A program made the position numbers and the translations under genes. DNA of 64,000 nucleotides. Origin: Achatina immaculata (lineage: Eukaryota; Mollusca; Gastropoda; Stylommatophora; Achatinidae). Below are positions 23,100 through 34,834 of this stretch, piece by piece (within the stretch, counting starts at the first letter, position 1; each line of letters starts with the position of its first letter). Under the pieces are notes generated by a model. That model did not search any database and was not told where the DNA came from. It saw nothing but the letters and a program-made list of their open reading frames with translations. Location: positions 30,565,687 to 30,629,686 of the forward strand of contig CM019707.1 of NCBI GenBank assembly GCA_009760885.1, written 5' to 3'.

Positions 23100-23661
23100 T
23101 CAAGGCGGAGTGAGATATTGGCAGGAAGTATAGCAGCGGTAACAGGTTCTAACAGTTGATGACGTGATAGAGAAAAGAAAAGAAAAGAAACATTGCCGTG
23201 GCCGAGACAAGAGTTGGAAGCCTGACAGGGCCGCATCAGGGAGGACGGTTAGACGATGAGCAAGCACAGACAGGTCGATGTTCTCCGGCCTGGGCAGGCT
23301 GCCAGGCAGGGTCGGCACGTGCGTTCATACCTGGCTCTCACCTCTGAACCGGGGATGATTTTAAGTGGTCCTGTCTGTCAGGTGGATGGAATCTGCGCTC
23401 GTCTCTGAGCTCTTCCTGTTTGTTGACCTCTGACCCTGGCTCAGAAATTTCCTTGGCTTCCTCAGAATACTCGTTTGTGCTTAAAATTTGACTGTCGTAC
23501 CCCCTTGTGATTATCCTCCCCGTCTGTGTAGCACATTCATGCCTCCGCGATTCGTTTTCCTTGCAGTTTTCGTCTGTATCTAAGAACATTTGCACGGCCG
23601 TTAAAATTCATAACTTTTTTCATGCAGGCACTGGATATGACTATACAAACTTTTTATGTCT

Positions 23662-23695
<34 letters not shown>

Positions 23696-24078
23696 GAAAG
23701 TGAGTTGAGGAGAGAGAGAGAGAGATTATATTTTGCTCTCTCTGCCTTGTCTCGGACTCTCGCTACCCTTCTTTCTCTTTCTCTCTCCTTCTCTTCTATC
23801 CATTTTCTCTCTCCCTGTCCCTCTCTTTCTCTCCAATTCATTCTCCGCTTCGTGAACCCTCCGCTTCACTCTCTTCTCTCCTTTTCACTATCTTCCTCCT
23901 CTCTAGCGTTCTTTCTTTATGCACTGAATATAACTTCTTTCCTTAGATCAACCTCAATACCTCACAACAGATTTTTCAGATATTGCATGCATCTGACTCT
24001 TACCATCGCACACAGTCATTGCCTCCATCAGTTCTTGTGAACCCAAGAAGCGCTCTTTCATAAAACTGACTTGTGACC
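23100..24078. other. No firm gene; CT/GA runs
   Basis: This contains an AAAAG repeat (23170-23188), a CT run and an adjacent GA run (23661-23727) that could form a hairpin. A minus-strand frame at 23338-23595 is hydrophilic (HECATQTGRIITRGYDSQIL) with no recognised family or splice signals. It may be chance. Confidence 0.35.
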
Positions 24079-24080
24079 TA

Positions 24081-24231
24081 CAGGGTGTTCCATAAGTAAC
24101 TGTGCACTAACCCCGTATCGATTCTGGTATCGTAGTTATATCTTAATGTCTGCGGTATCTAGCCATATCTGCCTACCTAAGATACCAGAATCGATATTGA
24201 GTTAGTGCACAGTTATTTTCCAAACGCACTG
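24081..24231. mobile_element. mariner-type MITE, 151 bp
   Basis: The ends form inverted repeats of about 50 bp. The left arm has CAGGGTGTTCC and AACTGTGCACTAAC and continues to ATCGATTCTGGTATC. The right arm carries the reverse complement of the same words, with mismatches in the outer part. It is flanked by TA on both sides (24079-24080 and 24232-24233). There is no coding capacity, so an autonomous mariner relative would have to mobilise it. Confidence 0.9.
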
Positions 24232-24910
24232 TATAATCAGAACATAACGTCATCGGATTCCACACATAACAGCCTGATCTCATCTCTCCAATCTTCCTCA
24301 TCTTCTTCAGTCGCATCCTCCAGTACAATGTGCTGTGCCATCAGCACAGGATTAAAGCACCCAGCGTTATATATGTATGTAGATCTTTAATCCTCCATGT
24401 CTTCCGCATCTTCCTAAAGCTTCTGAGATCCCGATTAGATAGCTCTGTCAAGAACATGCAGTCCTTTATACGCACAGTCCTGGCGCGAGTCATGGACCTT
24501 TCCAATTCAGAGCTTTGCATAATCGCCAGTCTGTATCTAGCGCCTCAATACAGGTTTGTCGTAGAAAGAAAACAAACGCTATGCTTGTCATTTCGACCTC
24601 GCCATAGTAAATGTAGGCGCATGAACTTGTTATCTGTCTGGAGGCCACAAGAACTTTTTATCTGTCGGGAAGGCACAAGAACTTTTTTTTATCTGTTTAC
24701 CCGCCAGACAGAAAGATATCGGGCGATGCAGACCCCGGGAAGTATGATTCCGGTGGCCCAGGAGCCACATCGTGGAGGCAGGCTTGAAAGACGAACTTGG
24801 TGGGGGTTTTCCCCCTGCGCCCCCCCCCCCCCCAAAAAATCATGAGGCATGAATTCCGACATTTTCTGACAGCCGCTGAGGGGGGTTGGTTTGTCGTCGT
24901 CGATTTTTTT
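24232..24910. other. No gene recognised
   Basis: Mixed unique sequence with a C-run at about 24822-24833. Open frames in this stretch show no domain. Confidence 0.4.
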
Positions 24911-25870
24911 TGCAGGATCTTCTTATATAACACTATAGGATCTTCTTATATAACTGCAGGATCTTCTTATATAAAACTGCAGGATCTTCTTATATAACTG
25001 CAGGATCTTCTTATATAAAACTGCAGGATCTTCTTATATAACTGCAGGATCTTCTTATATAACCGCAGGATCTTCTTATATAACTGCAGGATCTTCTTAT
25101 ATAACCGCAGGATCTTCTTATATAACCGCAGGATCTTCTTATATAAAACTGCAGGATGTTCTTTTATAACTGCAGGATCTTCTTATATAACTGCAGGATC
25201 TTCTTATATAAAACTGCAGGATCTTCTTATATAACTGCATGATCTTCTTATATAACTGCAGGATCTTCTTATATAACTGCAGGATCTTCTTATATAACTG
25301 CATGATCTTCTTATATAAAACTGCAGGATCTTCTTATATAACTGCAGGATCTTCTTATATAACCGCAGGATCTTCTTATAAAACTGCAGGATCTTCTTAT
25401 ATAACCGCAGGATCTTCTTATATAACCGCAGGATGTTCTTATATAAAACTGCAGGATGTTCTTTTATAACTGCAGGATCTTCTTATATAACTGCAGGATC
25501 TTCTTATATAACCGCAGGATCTTCTTATATAACCGCAGGATGTTCTTATATAAAACTGCAGGATCTTCTTTTATAACTGCAGGATCTTCTTATATAACTG
25601 CAGGATCTTCTTATATAACTGCAGGATCTTCTTATATAAAACTGCAGGATCTTCTTATATAACTGCATGATCTTCTTATATAACTGCAGGATCTTCTTAT
25701 ATAAAACTGCAGGATCTTCTTATATAAAACTGCAGGACCTTCTTATATAAAACTGCAGGATCGTCTTATATAAAACTGCAGGATCTTCTTATATAACTGC
25801 ATGATTTTCTTATATAAAACTGCAGGATCTTCCTATATAAAACTGCAGGATCTTCTTATATAAAACTGCA
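24911..25870. repeat. 21/23-bp minisatellite
   Basis: The unit is AGGATCTTCTTATATAACTG plus C, or a 23-bp form with TATAAAACTGC. About 43 units are present, with occasional GTTC or CATGATC variants. Confidence 0.98.
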
Positions 25871-25954
25871 TGGTGTTAGGTCCATGGTAGTCGACTCATT
25901 GAAGATCTTAATGCGAGGCGCTGGTTTCAAGATCTGAGGATTTCTTGGCAAGAT

Positions 25955-26270
25955 CCACCACCACACGAAGACTCATCATTCGTCTGTGAAGTATTGTCAT
26001 TCCTTTGTGAAGATTCGTCATTCCTTCAATCAGGCTAAAGTAAAGACTCGTCATTCCTTTGTGAAGATTCGACATTCCTTCAGTCAGGCTAAGGTGAAAA
26101 CTCATCATTCCTTCAGTCGGACTAAAGTGAAGACTCTTCATTCCTTCAGTCGGACTAAAGTGAAGACTCATCATTCCTTCAGTCAGACTAAAGTGAAGAC
26201 TCATCATTCCTTCAGTCAGGCTAAAGTGAAGACTCATCATTCCTTCAGTCGGACTAAAGTAGCAAAGCAA
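25955..26270. repeat. 33-bp minisatellite
   Basis: The unit contains TCATTCCTTCAGTCGGACTA then AAGTGAAGACTCA. The 33-bp period keeps frames open on both strands. The frames are repeat artefacts. Confidence 0.95.
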
Positions 26271-26554
26271 TTTAACTTGTAGAGCACCATGGCAGACATA
26301 TGGCCAGAAAACTTCATTAGGTTTTGATAAAGTACACATCCCATGTATGCCCGAACATTCACGACTTTTCTCGTTCTAATTTTGACAGTAATTTGACAAG
26401 TTCACAGTTGACAGTTCCATACTTGCGGTTCTGTAATTCCAGCAAACATGAACAGCACGTCCTGAACGGACACGAATTAGCAACACTGTAAAGGAACATG
26501 AGATAAACGTTTCGTAATTAAGACACTCCAGGTAAAGTCTAACACAGTTAAGGT

Positions 26555-26558
26555 GACT

Positions 26559-26607
<49 letters not shown>

Positions 26608-26608
26608 T
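26555..26608. repeat. (GA)n microsatellite
   Basis: Pure GA run with one GG interruption. Confidence 0.97.
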
Positions 26609-26861
26609 TTATAGATTTAAAAAGCCTGGAATATCGTCTTCATTGTCTTTCGCCCTCAAACGGACGATAGCTGCATTGTGTTGCAGTTCATGCTGCTTTC
26701 GACCCAACACGCCAGTCTTCGGCTCATGGTATTTTTTAAAGAGTCATGCTCGCTTTTCCAATTGCGGTCCCTATTCACGTGGCCGTACCGAACTGTTTTC
26801 GCAGTATTTTTAACGCACGGCTGTTTGTAGTTTCACCAGGACAGTGTAGCTGATAGTGACT

Positions 26862-27165
26862 GTTATGTATCAAAGATAGTGTAGGCAGCAGAAAGTTTTG
26901 TGTATCAAAGATAGTGTAGGCAGCAGAAAGTTTTGTGTATCAAAGATAGTGTAGGCAGCAGAAAGTTTTGTGTATGAAAGATAGTGTACGCAGCAGAAAG
27001 TTTTGTGTATCAAAGATAGTGTACGCAGCAGAAAGTTTTGTGTATCAATGTTAGTGTACGCAGCAGAAAGTTTTGTGTATCAAAGATAGTGTACGCAGCA
27101 GAAAGTTGTGTGTATCAAAGATAGTGTAGGCAGCAGAAAGTTGTATGTATCAAAGATAGTGTAGC
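26862..27165. repeat. 35-bp minisatellite
   Basis: The unit contains TATCAAAGATAGTGTAGGCA then GCAGAAAGTTTTGTG. About eight to nine copies run directly into an RTE-B fragment. Confidence 0.96.
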
Positions 27166-27167
27166 CA

Positions 27168-27772
27168 GTACTGATATCAAACCACTTTGCATATCTCAGC
27201 AACTATATAGACCACAATGGTGACACCGGAAAAGAAGTTAGAATTCGAATTAGCAAATCAGCATTGACTTTCAAGACTCTTGGGGACATACGACATTCAA
27301 AAGTTACAAGCACAAAAACCAAGTTAAGATTATTCAAATCATATGTAATATCCACCCTCATTTATGCATGCGAAAGCTGAAAACAACTAAAGAAATAGAC
27401 AAGAAATTAGACTGTTTTGAAAACAAATGCCAAAGGAAAATACTCAGTATAAAGTGGAATGAATTTAGGAACAACGCAGAGATCAGACAGATGAGCAAAT
27501 AACAACCTGTCTGATGGGTGATCAGAAAAAGAAGATGGACATATGTGGTCATGTGATGAGAAGAAACAATCAGAATCTCCAAACAAGGTATCATATGGAA
27601 CACAACAGGCCGAAGAAAAAGAGGTCGACCACGTGAAACTCTAAAGAGGACATTGTTAAGAGAAGCCAATTCAGTGGGCATAACATCCCTTGATGAGACT
27701 GAAAAACTCGCCGAAGACAACATCTTGGCGAACTGCCATGCGGGCCCTATGTTTTAACGGCATAGGAAGGAT
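27168..27772 (+). mobile_element. RTE-B LINE, degraded 3' fragment
   Basis: This aligns by eye with the last third of the 6.8-9.0 kb copy: CATATCTCAGCAACTATATA (tyrosine-leucine-glycine region), AACCAAGTTAAGATTATTCA, GAGGTCGACCACGTGAAACT, and the terminal AACGGCATAGGAAGGATGTA. Small deletions and stops break the frame. It is older than the other RTE-B copies. TGATAT words at both edges are a possible short TSD. Confidence 0.85.
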
Positions 27773-28114
27773 GTAAGATGATATTGGAGTTTTGTGATAT
27801 AGTGAAAATAAAGCTCTCTCTCTCTCACACACACACACACACATTCCTCCTCCTTCCCCACCCACGCACAAACACGTGCCTCCACAGAAGGAAGTTTTTC
27901 GGTTGTCACTCACTGCATACCATCTGTTGGGGGGGGGGCGCTCATGGTATCCGTGCCTGCTGCAGGCTGGTGGTGTTGTGGTGGTGGTGTTGTGGTGGTG
28001 GTGTTTACCGCGTTTGTTTACATTTTAGCATCTGGCGCCGGTAGCAGTTATCAGTGGATTTCACGTAGAGAAGCCTAATATTGCTGAGCTGCCTAGTTTT
28101 AGGTTCTGGTGTGC

Positions 28115-28410
28115 GTGCTATATGGAGTCTCGAGGCTCCGATCACACCCGAACATTGTCGAACGGTTTTAGGTTTCGTGGTACATCGTGTAGGCTTGGGG
28201 AGTCGATCATATCCGATTGAAGCCGAATATTGTCGAACGAACAGTTTTAGAGGTCTTACGATACACCATGGGGGGGGGGGGGGTTACCGATCACAGACCA
28301 TTTGAGCCGAACATTGCCGATCGCACAGTTTTGTGTAATTTCGTAGATCGATCACAGACGATTTAAACCGAACATTACCGAGCGAACTAGAGCGAGGATT
28401 TCTAATACAG
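28115..28410. repeat. Degenerate repeat, about 80-bp unit
   Basis: Three to four diverged units share CGATCACA, CCGAACATTG and GAACAGTTTT words. A G-run lies at about 28269-28282. Confidence 0.6.
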
Positions 28411-28569
28411 GCTTAGACGTGCTTCCATCATATGCGGCCGTCTGTGTAAACTAAAGTTACGGTGCTCTGTGATTCTGATGTTCCTTTTGTCTCTTAATCG
28501 ATGCTGTACGCAGTATGTAGGTACCAGAAGCTTAGACTTGTACACGTGATATGGTGAGCAATGCTATAG

Positions 28570-29290
28570 AGTTATACATAGATTATAAAAGGGATATAGA
28601 GTTATTAGAATATAAGGAAGAGGGATGTAGGCTTATACATAGAATATAAAGAAGGGGGGTATATATACTTATAAGAAAGAGAGATGTAGGCGTATACATA
28701 GAATATAAGGAAGGGGGGTATATATACTTATAAGAAAGAGAGATGTAGGCGTATACATAGAATATAAGGAAGGGGGGTATATACTTATAAGAAAGAGAGA
28801 TGTAGGCGTATACATAGAATATAAGGAAGGGGGGTATATATACTTATAAGAAAGAGAGATGTAGGCGTATACATAGAATATAAGGAAGGGGGGTATATAT
28901 ACTTATAAGAAAGAGAGATGTAGGCGTATACATAGAATATAAGGAAGGGGGGTATATATACTTATAAGAAAGAGAGATGTAGGCGTATACATAGAATATA
29001 AAGAAGGGGGTTATATATACTTATAAGAAAGAGAGATGTAGGCGTATACATAGAATATAAGGATGAAGGATATAGAGTTATACATAGAATATAAGGAAGA
29101 GGGATATAGAGTTATATATAGAATATAAGGAAGAGGGATATAGAGTTATACATAGAATATAAAGAAGGGGGAATATATACTTATAAGAAAGAGAGATGTA
29201 GGCGTATACATAGAATATAAGGATGAAGGATATAGAGTTATACATAGAATATAAGGAAGAGGGATATAGAGTTATACATAGACTATAGAG
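28570..29290. repeat. 59-bp and 34-bp compound minisatellite
   Basis: The 59-bp units contain AAGAAAGAGAGATGTAGGCG then TATACATAGAATATAAGG. Shorter units keep only TTATACATAGAATATAAGGA with AGAGGGATATAGAG. The two forms share the same core and alternate in blocks. Confidence 0.95.
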
Positions 29291-29399
29291 AACAGAGACA
29301 TGGACTTACACACGGGATAAAAGGGAACAAAGGCATGGATTTGTATACATGCTATAGAGAACATAAGCATAGTTTTGTATGCAAGTTGTTCTTAGAGAT

Positions 29400-29690
29400 A
29401 TGGGAAACCAAGTATGACTTCCTGTGGTACCGGGAACAGAGGTATGATTTTATACCCATGGTGCCGGGAACAGAGGTATGATTTTATACCCATGGTACGA
29501 GGAACAGAGGTATGATTTTATACCCATGGTACGAGGAACAGAGGTATGATTTTATACCCATGGTACGAGGAACAGAGGTATGATTTTATACCCATGGTGC
29601 CGGGAACAGAGGTATGATTTTATACCCATGGTACGAGGAACAGAGGTATGATTTTATACCTATGGTACGAGGAACAGAAACATGGTAATT
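29400..29690. repeat. 34-bp minisatellite
   Basis: The unit contains GGAACAGAGGTATGATTTTA then TACCCATGGTAC, about eight copies. Each has an NcoI-type CCATGG. Confidence 0.96.
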
Positions 29691-29915
29691 AAATGTAGGA
29701 CATGAGTAGCACATAAAAGAGATTAAACTCTCTCAGAAAAACACGGTTCACCTGTCATTATCTCACACTCATGTGTATACAAATGTGCTTTGTCGCCTTT
29801 ATTTTAACAATCCTTTTCTACGTTACCTTCACACTGACTTCAGTACTGACTAATATTCTTGGACGCAACAGTCCAGCTCTTCACTAAACCAGTATAGTTA
29901 ATCTTGTCTGTAATA

Positions 29916-30405
29916 TTCATTCATTCATTTGCATGTCCCTTGCGGAACTTTGCCTCCCAAACAGCACTCCTGTAGGCCTCTCGGTTGTGAGTAAGATGGC
30001 CTGCCGCTGCTGCATCCATTTGCAGATCGTCAACGATGTCTTGCAGCCATCTTCGTTTTGGTCTTCCTCTTTCTTTTTCCCATTATGTATCCTTCCAATA
30101 CAATCTTCTCTAAATTATGACGTTTAATGTGTCCAAAGTATTTAAGTTTTCTCTCTTTAATCCTCTTTACCAGCCAGCCTTCTTCAATATTAAGCTCTTG
30201 TAGTATAGATATATTTGTTCTTTTTTGTGTCCACGATATTTGGAGAACTCTTCTGTAGCATTTACATTCAAAGGCATTTATGTGTTTCTCAGCTGTTTTG
30301 TTAAGTGTCCATGTCTCACAGGCATATGTTGCGATGGGAAAGATGCATGCCCTTAAAAATTTTATTTTTGTGGTTCTGTCTGCTCCTCTCCACAGATTCT
30401 TTATT
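29916..30405 (-). mobile_element. RTE-A LINE fragment with 12-bp TSD
   Basis: The TSD TTGTCTGTAATA (29904-29915 and 30406-30417) frames a 490-bp insert. The left end has the ATTCATTC tail. The minus-strand frame carries TYACETWTLNKTAEKHIN, VLQISWTQKRTNISILQ and ERKLKYFGHIKRH. The 5' breakpoint is at the same position in the element as in the 17766-18261 copy, although the target sites differ. Confidence 0.95.
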
Positions 30406-30764
30406 TTGTCTGTAATAACAGTGTTAATATTCAGAGCAACATTACCCGGGCTTGTATTTGTTGTCTGCATTTTTCCAGCGTGTTTTACTGAAAGGAGCCG
30501 AAATGTTTACATGACCACATCGGTTTGTGAACGCTGAGCAGCATGTCTTGTCTCAGTTGTGCACCCTGCTCTTGTCTTTGTGTTGGTATCACTTTTATCA
30601 GACGCTTGTTAACGTGAAGCATTTATGGGCGGGCGCTGTGACTCGTCTTGCCTCGTTTTCGGCTGGTTCATTGACGCAGAGTCATCTTTCAGTCATCCAA
30701 TGGAAGCACACATTTCAGATTTGTTAAAATCGTAAGTCAGTCGTCCTTTGTGAGCTAATCGACA

Positions 30765-31200
30765 AAACCTGGCAGTGGAACTTGGACAAAGCCGCAGCCA
30801 TAAAATCTGAGGATGGTCAGTGTAGAACTTGGACAAGGCTGCAGCGATAAAATCTGAGGATGGTCATTGTGGAACTTGGGCAAGGCCGCAGCGATAAAAT
30901 CTGAGGATCGTCAGTGTGAAACTTGGACAAGGCCGCAGCGATAAAATCTGAGGATCGTCAGTGTGAAACTTGGACAAGGCCGCAGCCATAAAATCTGAGG
31001 ATGGTCATTGTGGAACTTGGACAAGGCCGCAGCGATAAAATCTGAGGATGGTCAGTGTGGAACTTGGACAAGACAACGACAAAGCTTGGGGATACTCGTA
31101 ACTTGGATAAGGCCACAAGGACAAATCTTGGGGGGTGGTCAGTGTTTAACTTGGATAGGATCAGAACAGCAGAGTCTGAGGATGATGGTCAGTGTGAAAA
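30765..31200. repeat. 48-bp minisatellite
   Basis: The unit contains AACTTGGACAAGGCCGCAGC then GATAAAATCTGAGGAT. The last units are diverged. Confidence 0.94.
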
Positions 31201-31590
31201 ATTGACAAGGCCACAACAGTGGAGTGGAGATTTTCCAGGAACTTTACCTTGAATCCTTCTTTCAGCATTTTCCACATTTCTTTACCCATTTTTCGTGCTT
31301 TTTTTCCCGGCATTTTAAACATTGTATATATTATCGAAACTTGAGCCTGTGCTGGAACTTTGCTAACATTGGCGCCAGGTATCATTTCTGCCAGCTTTCA
31401 GTATCTTCTTATGTGTCGTGGTGATATTTTTAAAAAGAAGCTGAACAAGTGCCAAGATTACCTGAGGTTTTCATATTACAGGCATACTCTCCCTCCTCAT
31501 TTCGAGGCCTGTGATCTGCAGACTGGTTGCACCCCAAATATAAACCGTGTTATCTTATTAATATTTTATTTTTTTTTAGTTTGCACACAC
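31201..31590. other. No gene recognised
   Basis: Unique AT-rich DNA. Short frames show no family features. Confidence 0.4.
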
Positions 31591-32070
31591 TTAGGGAGAC
31601 CTAGGCGCATGATCTTATGGAGACCTTGTGCATGATTTTAGGTAGACCCGTGTGCATGATCTTAGGTAGACCCGTGTGCATGATCTTAGGTAGACCTGTG
31701 TGCATGATTTTAGGGAGACCCGTGTGCATGATCTTAGGTAGACCCGTGTGCATGATCTTAGGGAGACCTGTGTGCATGATCTTAGGGAGACCTGTGTGCA
31801 TGATCTTAGGGAGACCTGTGCGCATGATCTTAGGGAGATCTGTGTGCATGATCTTAGGGAGACCTGTGTGCATGATCTTAGGGAGACCTGTGCGCATGAT
31901 CTTAGGGAGACCTCTATACATGATTTTAGGGAGACCTCTATACATGCTTTTAGGGAGACCCCTATACATGATTTTAGGGAGAGACGTGTGCATGATGTTA
32001 GGGAGACCTGTGTGCGTGATGTTAGGGAGACTTGTATGCATGATCTTAGGGAGACTTGTATGCATTGTCT
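31590..32070. repeat. 24-bp minisatellite
   Basis: The unit is CATGATCTTAGGGAGACCTG plus TGTG, about 20 copies. Both strands are open because the period is 24 (VCMILGRP on plus, KIMHTGLP on minus). Confidence 0.98.
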
Positions 32071-32299
32071 TCTAAGTTTAAAGAAGTTACAAGCTGAAAG
32101 TGCATTAAAAATGTGTGTCTCTTTCTTTCCAACTTTTTTTTTTCTTTTTTAAATGTATCTCTTGTCAGGGCAGTGCACTGGGAACTGAGATGATTGTGAC
32201 GGATATGATGTTCTTGTCACAGCAGTACGGTGAGAAATAAGATGATAGTTTTAGAGGTGATGTTCATGTCAGTGCACTGGGAACACATTGTTCCTGTGT

Positions 32300-32400
32300 G
32301 TTAAGTCTTGTTAGATGTAGTGATGTTAGATGTCGCGGCGATGTCAGATGTCACTGTGATGTTGGATGTCACAGTGATGTTAGATGTCGCAGTTCCTTCA
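32300..32400. repeat. 18-bp minisatellite
   Basis: Units are GATGTTAGATGTCGCAGT and variants, about five copies. Confidence 0.9.
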
Positions 32401-33470
32401 GTTCAGTGTTCCCTGTTATTCACACTATGCAAGAAACACAGATGCGTTCAGTTTAGTGTCGGTGGCACACCAGTACTCCTTGTTGAACGTGCTACGCCAT
32501 TTTGTGCGGTCTTTTTGTATTTCACATCAGATTTGTTGCCTTTCTTTCTTGTGTCAGCTGGTTAGCCCTTGAAAGAATATCCCCCCCCCCCCCAATAATC
32601 CATTGAGTTTTCCCTTCTTCTTCTTCTTGCATTGATTAGGTTGTGTCACCGTTAAACGCCTTGCAGTCCCGACACATCCGACTTCGGTTTGGCGTATTTT
32701 TAAGTCCGGGTTTGTCTTCCCGTTGCGATCCTCTTACTTAGGTGGCCAGGCTACTGTATGTTTTTTTTTAGACTGCATCACTGGGATGTAGAAGAGGGTC
32801 TTGACCGGCTGTTGGTCATCGAGCCTGAAGCTGACATCTGTGACTTTTATTTAGGGATGTAGCAGCTGCAGGAAGAATGCGGGGCTACTCTGCTCCATCA
32901 GGGAACTTTCATAAGCGTTTTTCGGTTCACGGCTTCGTGTGGAGGATAGGTCACCGTGTGAGGGTGTGGGGGGTGGTTTGTTTTGTTTTGGATGTGGGGA
33001 GGGCAAGGATGGCGCTCGCGTTTTGTTGAGTAATGTTACCCAGTTTCTATTACTCTTTTATTGTCTGTGTTCGGAAGGATGGTCTTGATTAGACAAAAAA
33101 AGTCTGGCTTTGAGCTCCGGGTTTTCTGTGTTGCCATCTTTCGTTATATCCTGTTTGTTTTCAGCGTTTCTTTGAGGCTAATCCCTGTTTCAGCCAGGAG
33201 GGCAGTTCAAACGCATACCTAGGTAATGCTGAAGCTGCACGTGTGTGTCTGTTAGATTGTGGAGCAGAGGTTTTCAGACTTTTAGATTGTGGAGCAGAGG
33301 TTTTCATACCTTTGCTTCACGTCGTGGGTCCCATGAAGCCGGCGAGTAATTCCCCACTCATCGTTCCCTTCCTACCAAAACGCTGTTGTGTCATTCGGTC
33401 AAGTTCTGTGTCCCTGGAACTCTGACCAGGGTGTTCTTTGCAACCGAGTAGATTGAAAGGCTTGGAAGCT
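32401..33470. other. No gene recognised; possible old interspersed repeats
   Basis: Unique-looking DNA with a C-run (32581-32594). A short direct repeat at about 33250-33310 has the unit TTAGATTGTGGAGCAGAGGT. No coding features are convincing. Confidence 0.4.
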
Positions 33471-33477
33471 CAATCGT

Positions 33478-33842
33478 GTTGGTGAAGGCGTTGAAGCTCA
33501 GTCATTATGTCGGTAAAAGTGTTGAAGCTCAATCATTATGTCAGTAAAAGTGTTGAAGCTCAATCATTATGTCAGTAAAAGTGTTGAAGCTCAATCATTA
33601 TGTCAGTAAAAATGTTGAAGCTCAATCATTATGTCAGTAAAAGTGTTGAAGCTCAATCATTATGTCAGTAAAAGTGTTGAAGCTCAATCATTATGTCAGT
33701 AAAAGTATTGAAGCTCAGTCATTATGTCAGTAAAAGTGTTGAAGCTCAATCATTATGTCAGTGAAGGTATAGATGTACAATCATTATGTCAGTGAAGGTA
33801 TAGATGTACAATCATTATGTCAGTGAAGGTATAGATGTACAA
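33478..33842. repeat. 31-bp minisatellite
   Basis: The unit contains TTGAAGCTCAATCATTATGT then CAGTAAAAGTG. The last three units switch to GAAGGTATAGATGTACAATC. Confidence 0.96.
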
Positions 33843-34312
33843 ATACAGAAGCCAGGGTCATGGTTCACCTAGTCTTAACAGCCGTCACTTTTCCAACAAA
33901 AAAACCAGGATAATAAAGGCTATGGATTCCCAGCATGTGGTTATTAGAAATTAATCACACAAAATAAATAGAAAATAGATCTTCGTAATCATCAAGTTAG
34001 TTGATTTTTGTATGGAGTTTAAAAAAAAAATTTTTTTTTTAAATTTAGGAAAACGAAATAACCAGTTCGTTAGTTCGTCTTTCTTTGCTTGTCTCTTTTG
34101 TTCGTCTTGTGAGAAGGGGCGCCAGATATCATCTCAAGGGTCAGGGCCGGGGAAATACACGCCGCCTGTCCCAGCTTTGGGGGCCCCGGGACAACAGAGC
34201 AGTGTCGCAACAATCGGGGGCCGGGGGGAATTAGGAATTCAACGTGGCGGATCTAACTAGGAATGCATATTCCAGCCTTATTCTATATATATTCTATATA
34301 TATTCTATATAT
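33843..34312. other. No gene recognised; GC-rich patch
   Basis: A GC-rich stretch at 34115-34250 has a GGGGGCCCCGGG palindrome, between AT-rich flanks. A TATATTC repeat lies at 34283-34312. Confidence 0.4.
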
Positions 34313-34690
34313 TCTAGCCCAGATGGTGCCCCGGTCTTGTTTGACCCTTTGTAGCACAGGTGGTGCCCCAGTCTTGTTTGATCCTTTGTAGCACAGGTGG
34401 TGCCCCAGTCTTGTTTGACCGTTTATAGCCCAGTTGGTGCCCCTGACTTGTTTGATTCTTTGTAGCACAGGTGGTGCCCCAGTCTTGTTTGACCTTTGTT
34501 GCACAGGTGGTGTCCCCGTCTTGTTTGACCTTTGTAGCACAAGTGGTGCCCTAGTCTTGTTTGACCCTTTGTAGCGCAGGTGATGCTCTAGTCTTGTTTG
34601 ACCATTTGTAGCACAGACGATGCCCTAGTCTTGTTTGACCCTTTGTAGCTCTGGTGATGCCCCAGTCTTTGTTACCCTTTTGTAGCACAG
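34313..34690. repeat. ~37-bp minisatellite, left part (split array)
   Basis: The unit contains CCCAGTCTTGTTTGACCCTT then TGTAGCACAGGTGGTGC. The same array resumes at 40140-40207, so the 5.4 kb between is an insertion. Confidence 0.95.
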
Positions 34691-34751
34691 TAATGTATAA
34701 AAGAGGAAAAAAAGTAGGAACAGCTTTATTACTTAACGAGTACACAGTTGT

Positions 34752-34778
34752 GACGTTTCGGCGTGAGCCTTAATCATA
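34752..34778 (-). ncRNA. Degenerate hammerhead-ribozyme-like motif
   Basis: On the minus strand TGATTAAGGCTCACGCC is followed by GAAACGTC. GGC pairs with GCC around a TCAC loop and is followed by GAAAC, as in stem II and the GAAA core of hammerheads. The CUGAUGA box reads ATGATTA, so two core bases (C3 and G8) are changed. The same word is present in three other Penelope fragments of the window. Penelope-like elements are known to carry hammerheads. Activity here is doubtful. Confidence 0.45.
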
Positions 34779-34834
34779 CAAAAAACACACAGGGCGAAGA
34801 AATAGAGAATATAGATTTACATGAATGCTATGTT

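Noticed and set aside
23338..23595. Minus-strand hydrophilic 85-codon frame as an exon
   Set aside because: No recognisable family, and no convincing acceptor and donor. Kept only as a note in the stretch description.
24911..25870. Telomere- or centromere-type satellite
   Set aside because: The unit does not resemble telomeric repeats, and a single array of under 1 kb gives no support for a centromeric role.
31590..32070. CRISPR-like regular repeats
   Set aside because: Units are directly tandem with no unique spacers, and the DNA is eukaryotic.
31601..32152. Overlapping frames of about 150 codons on both strands
   Set aside because: They are produced by a 24-bp minisatellite and have no unique sequence or domain.
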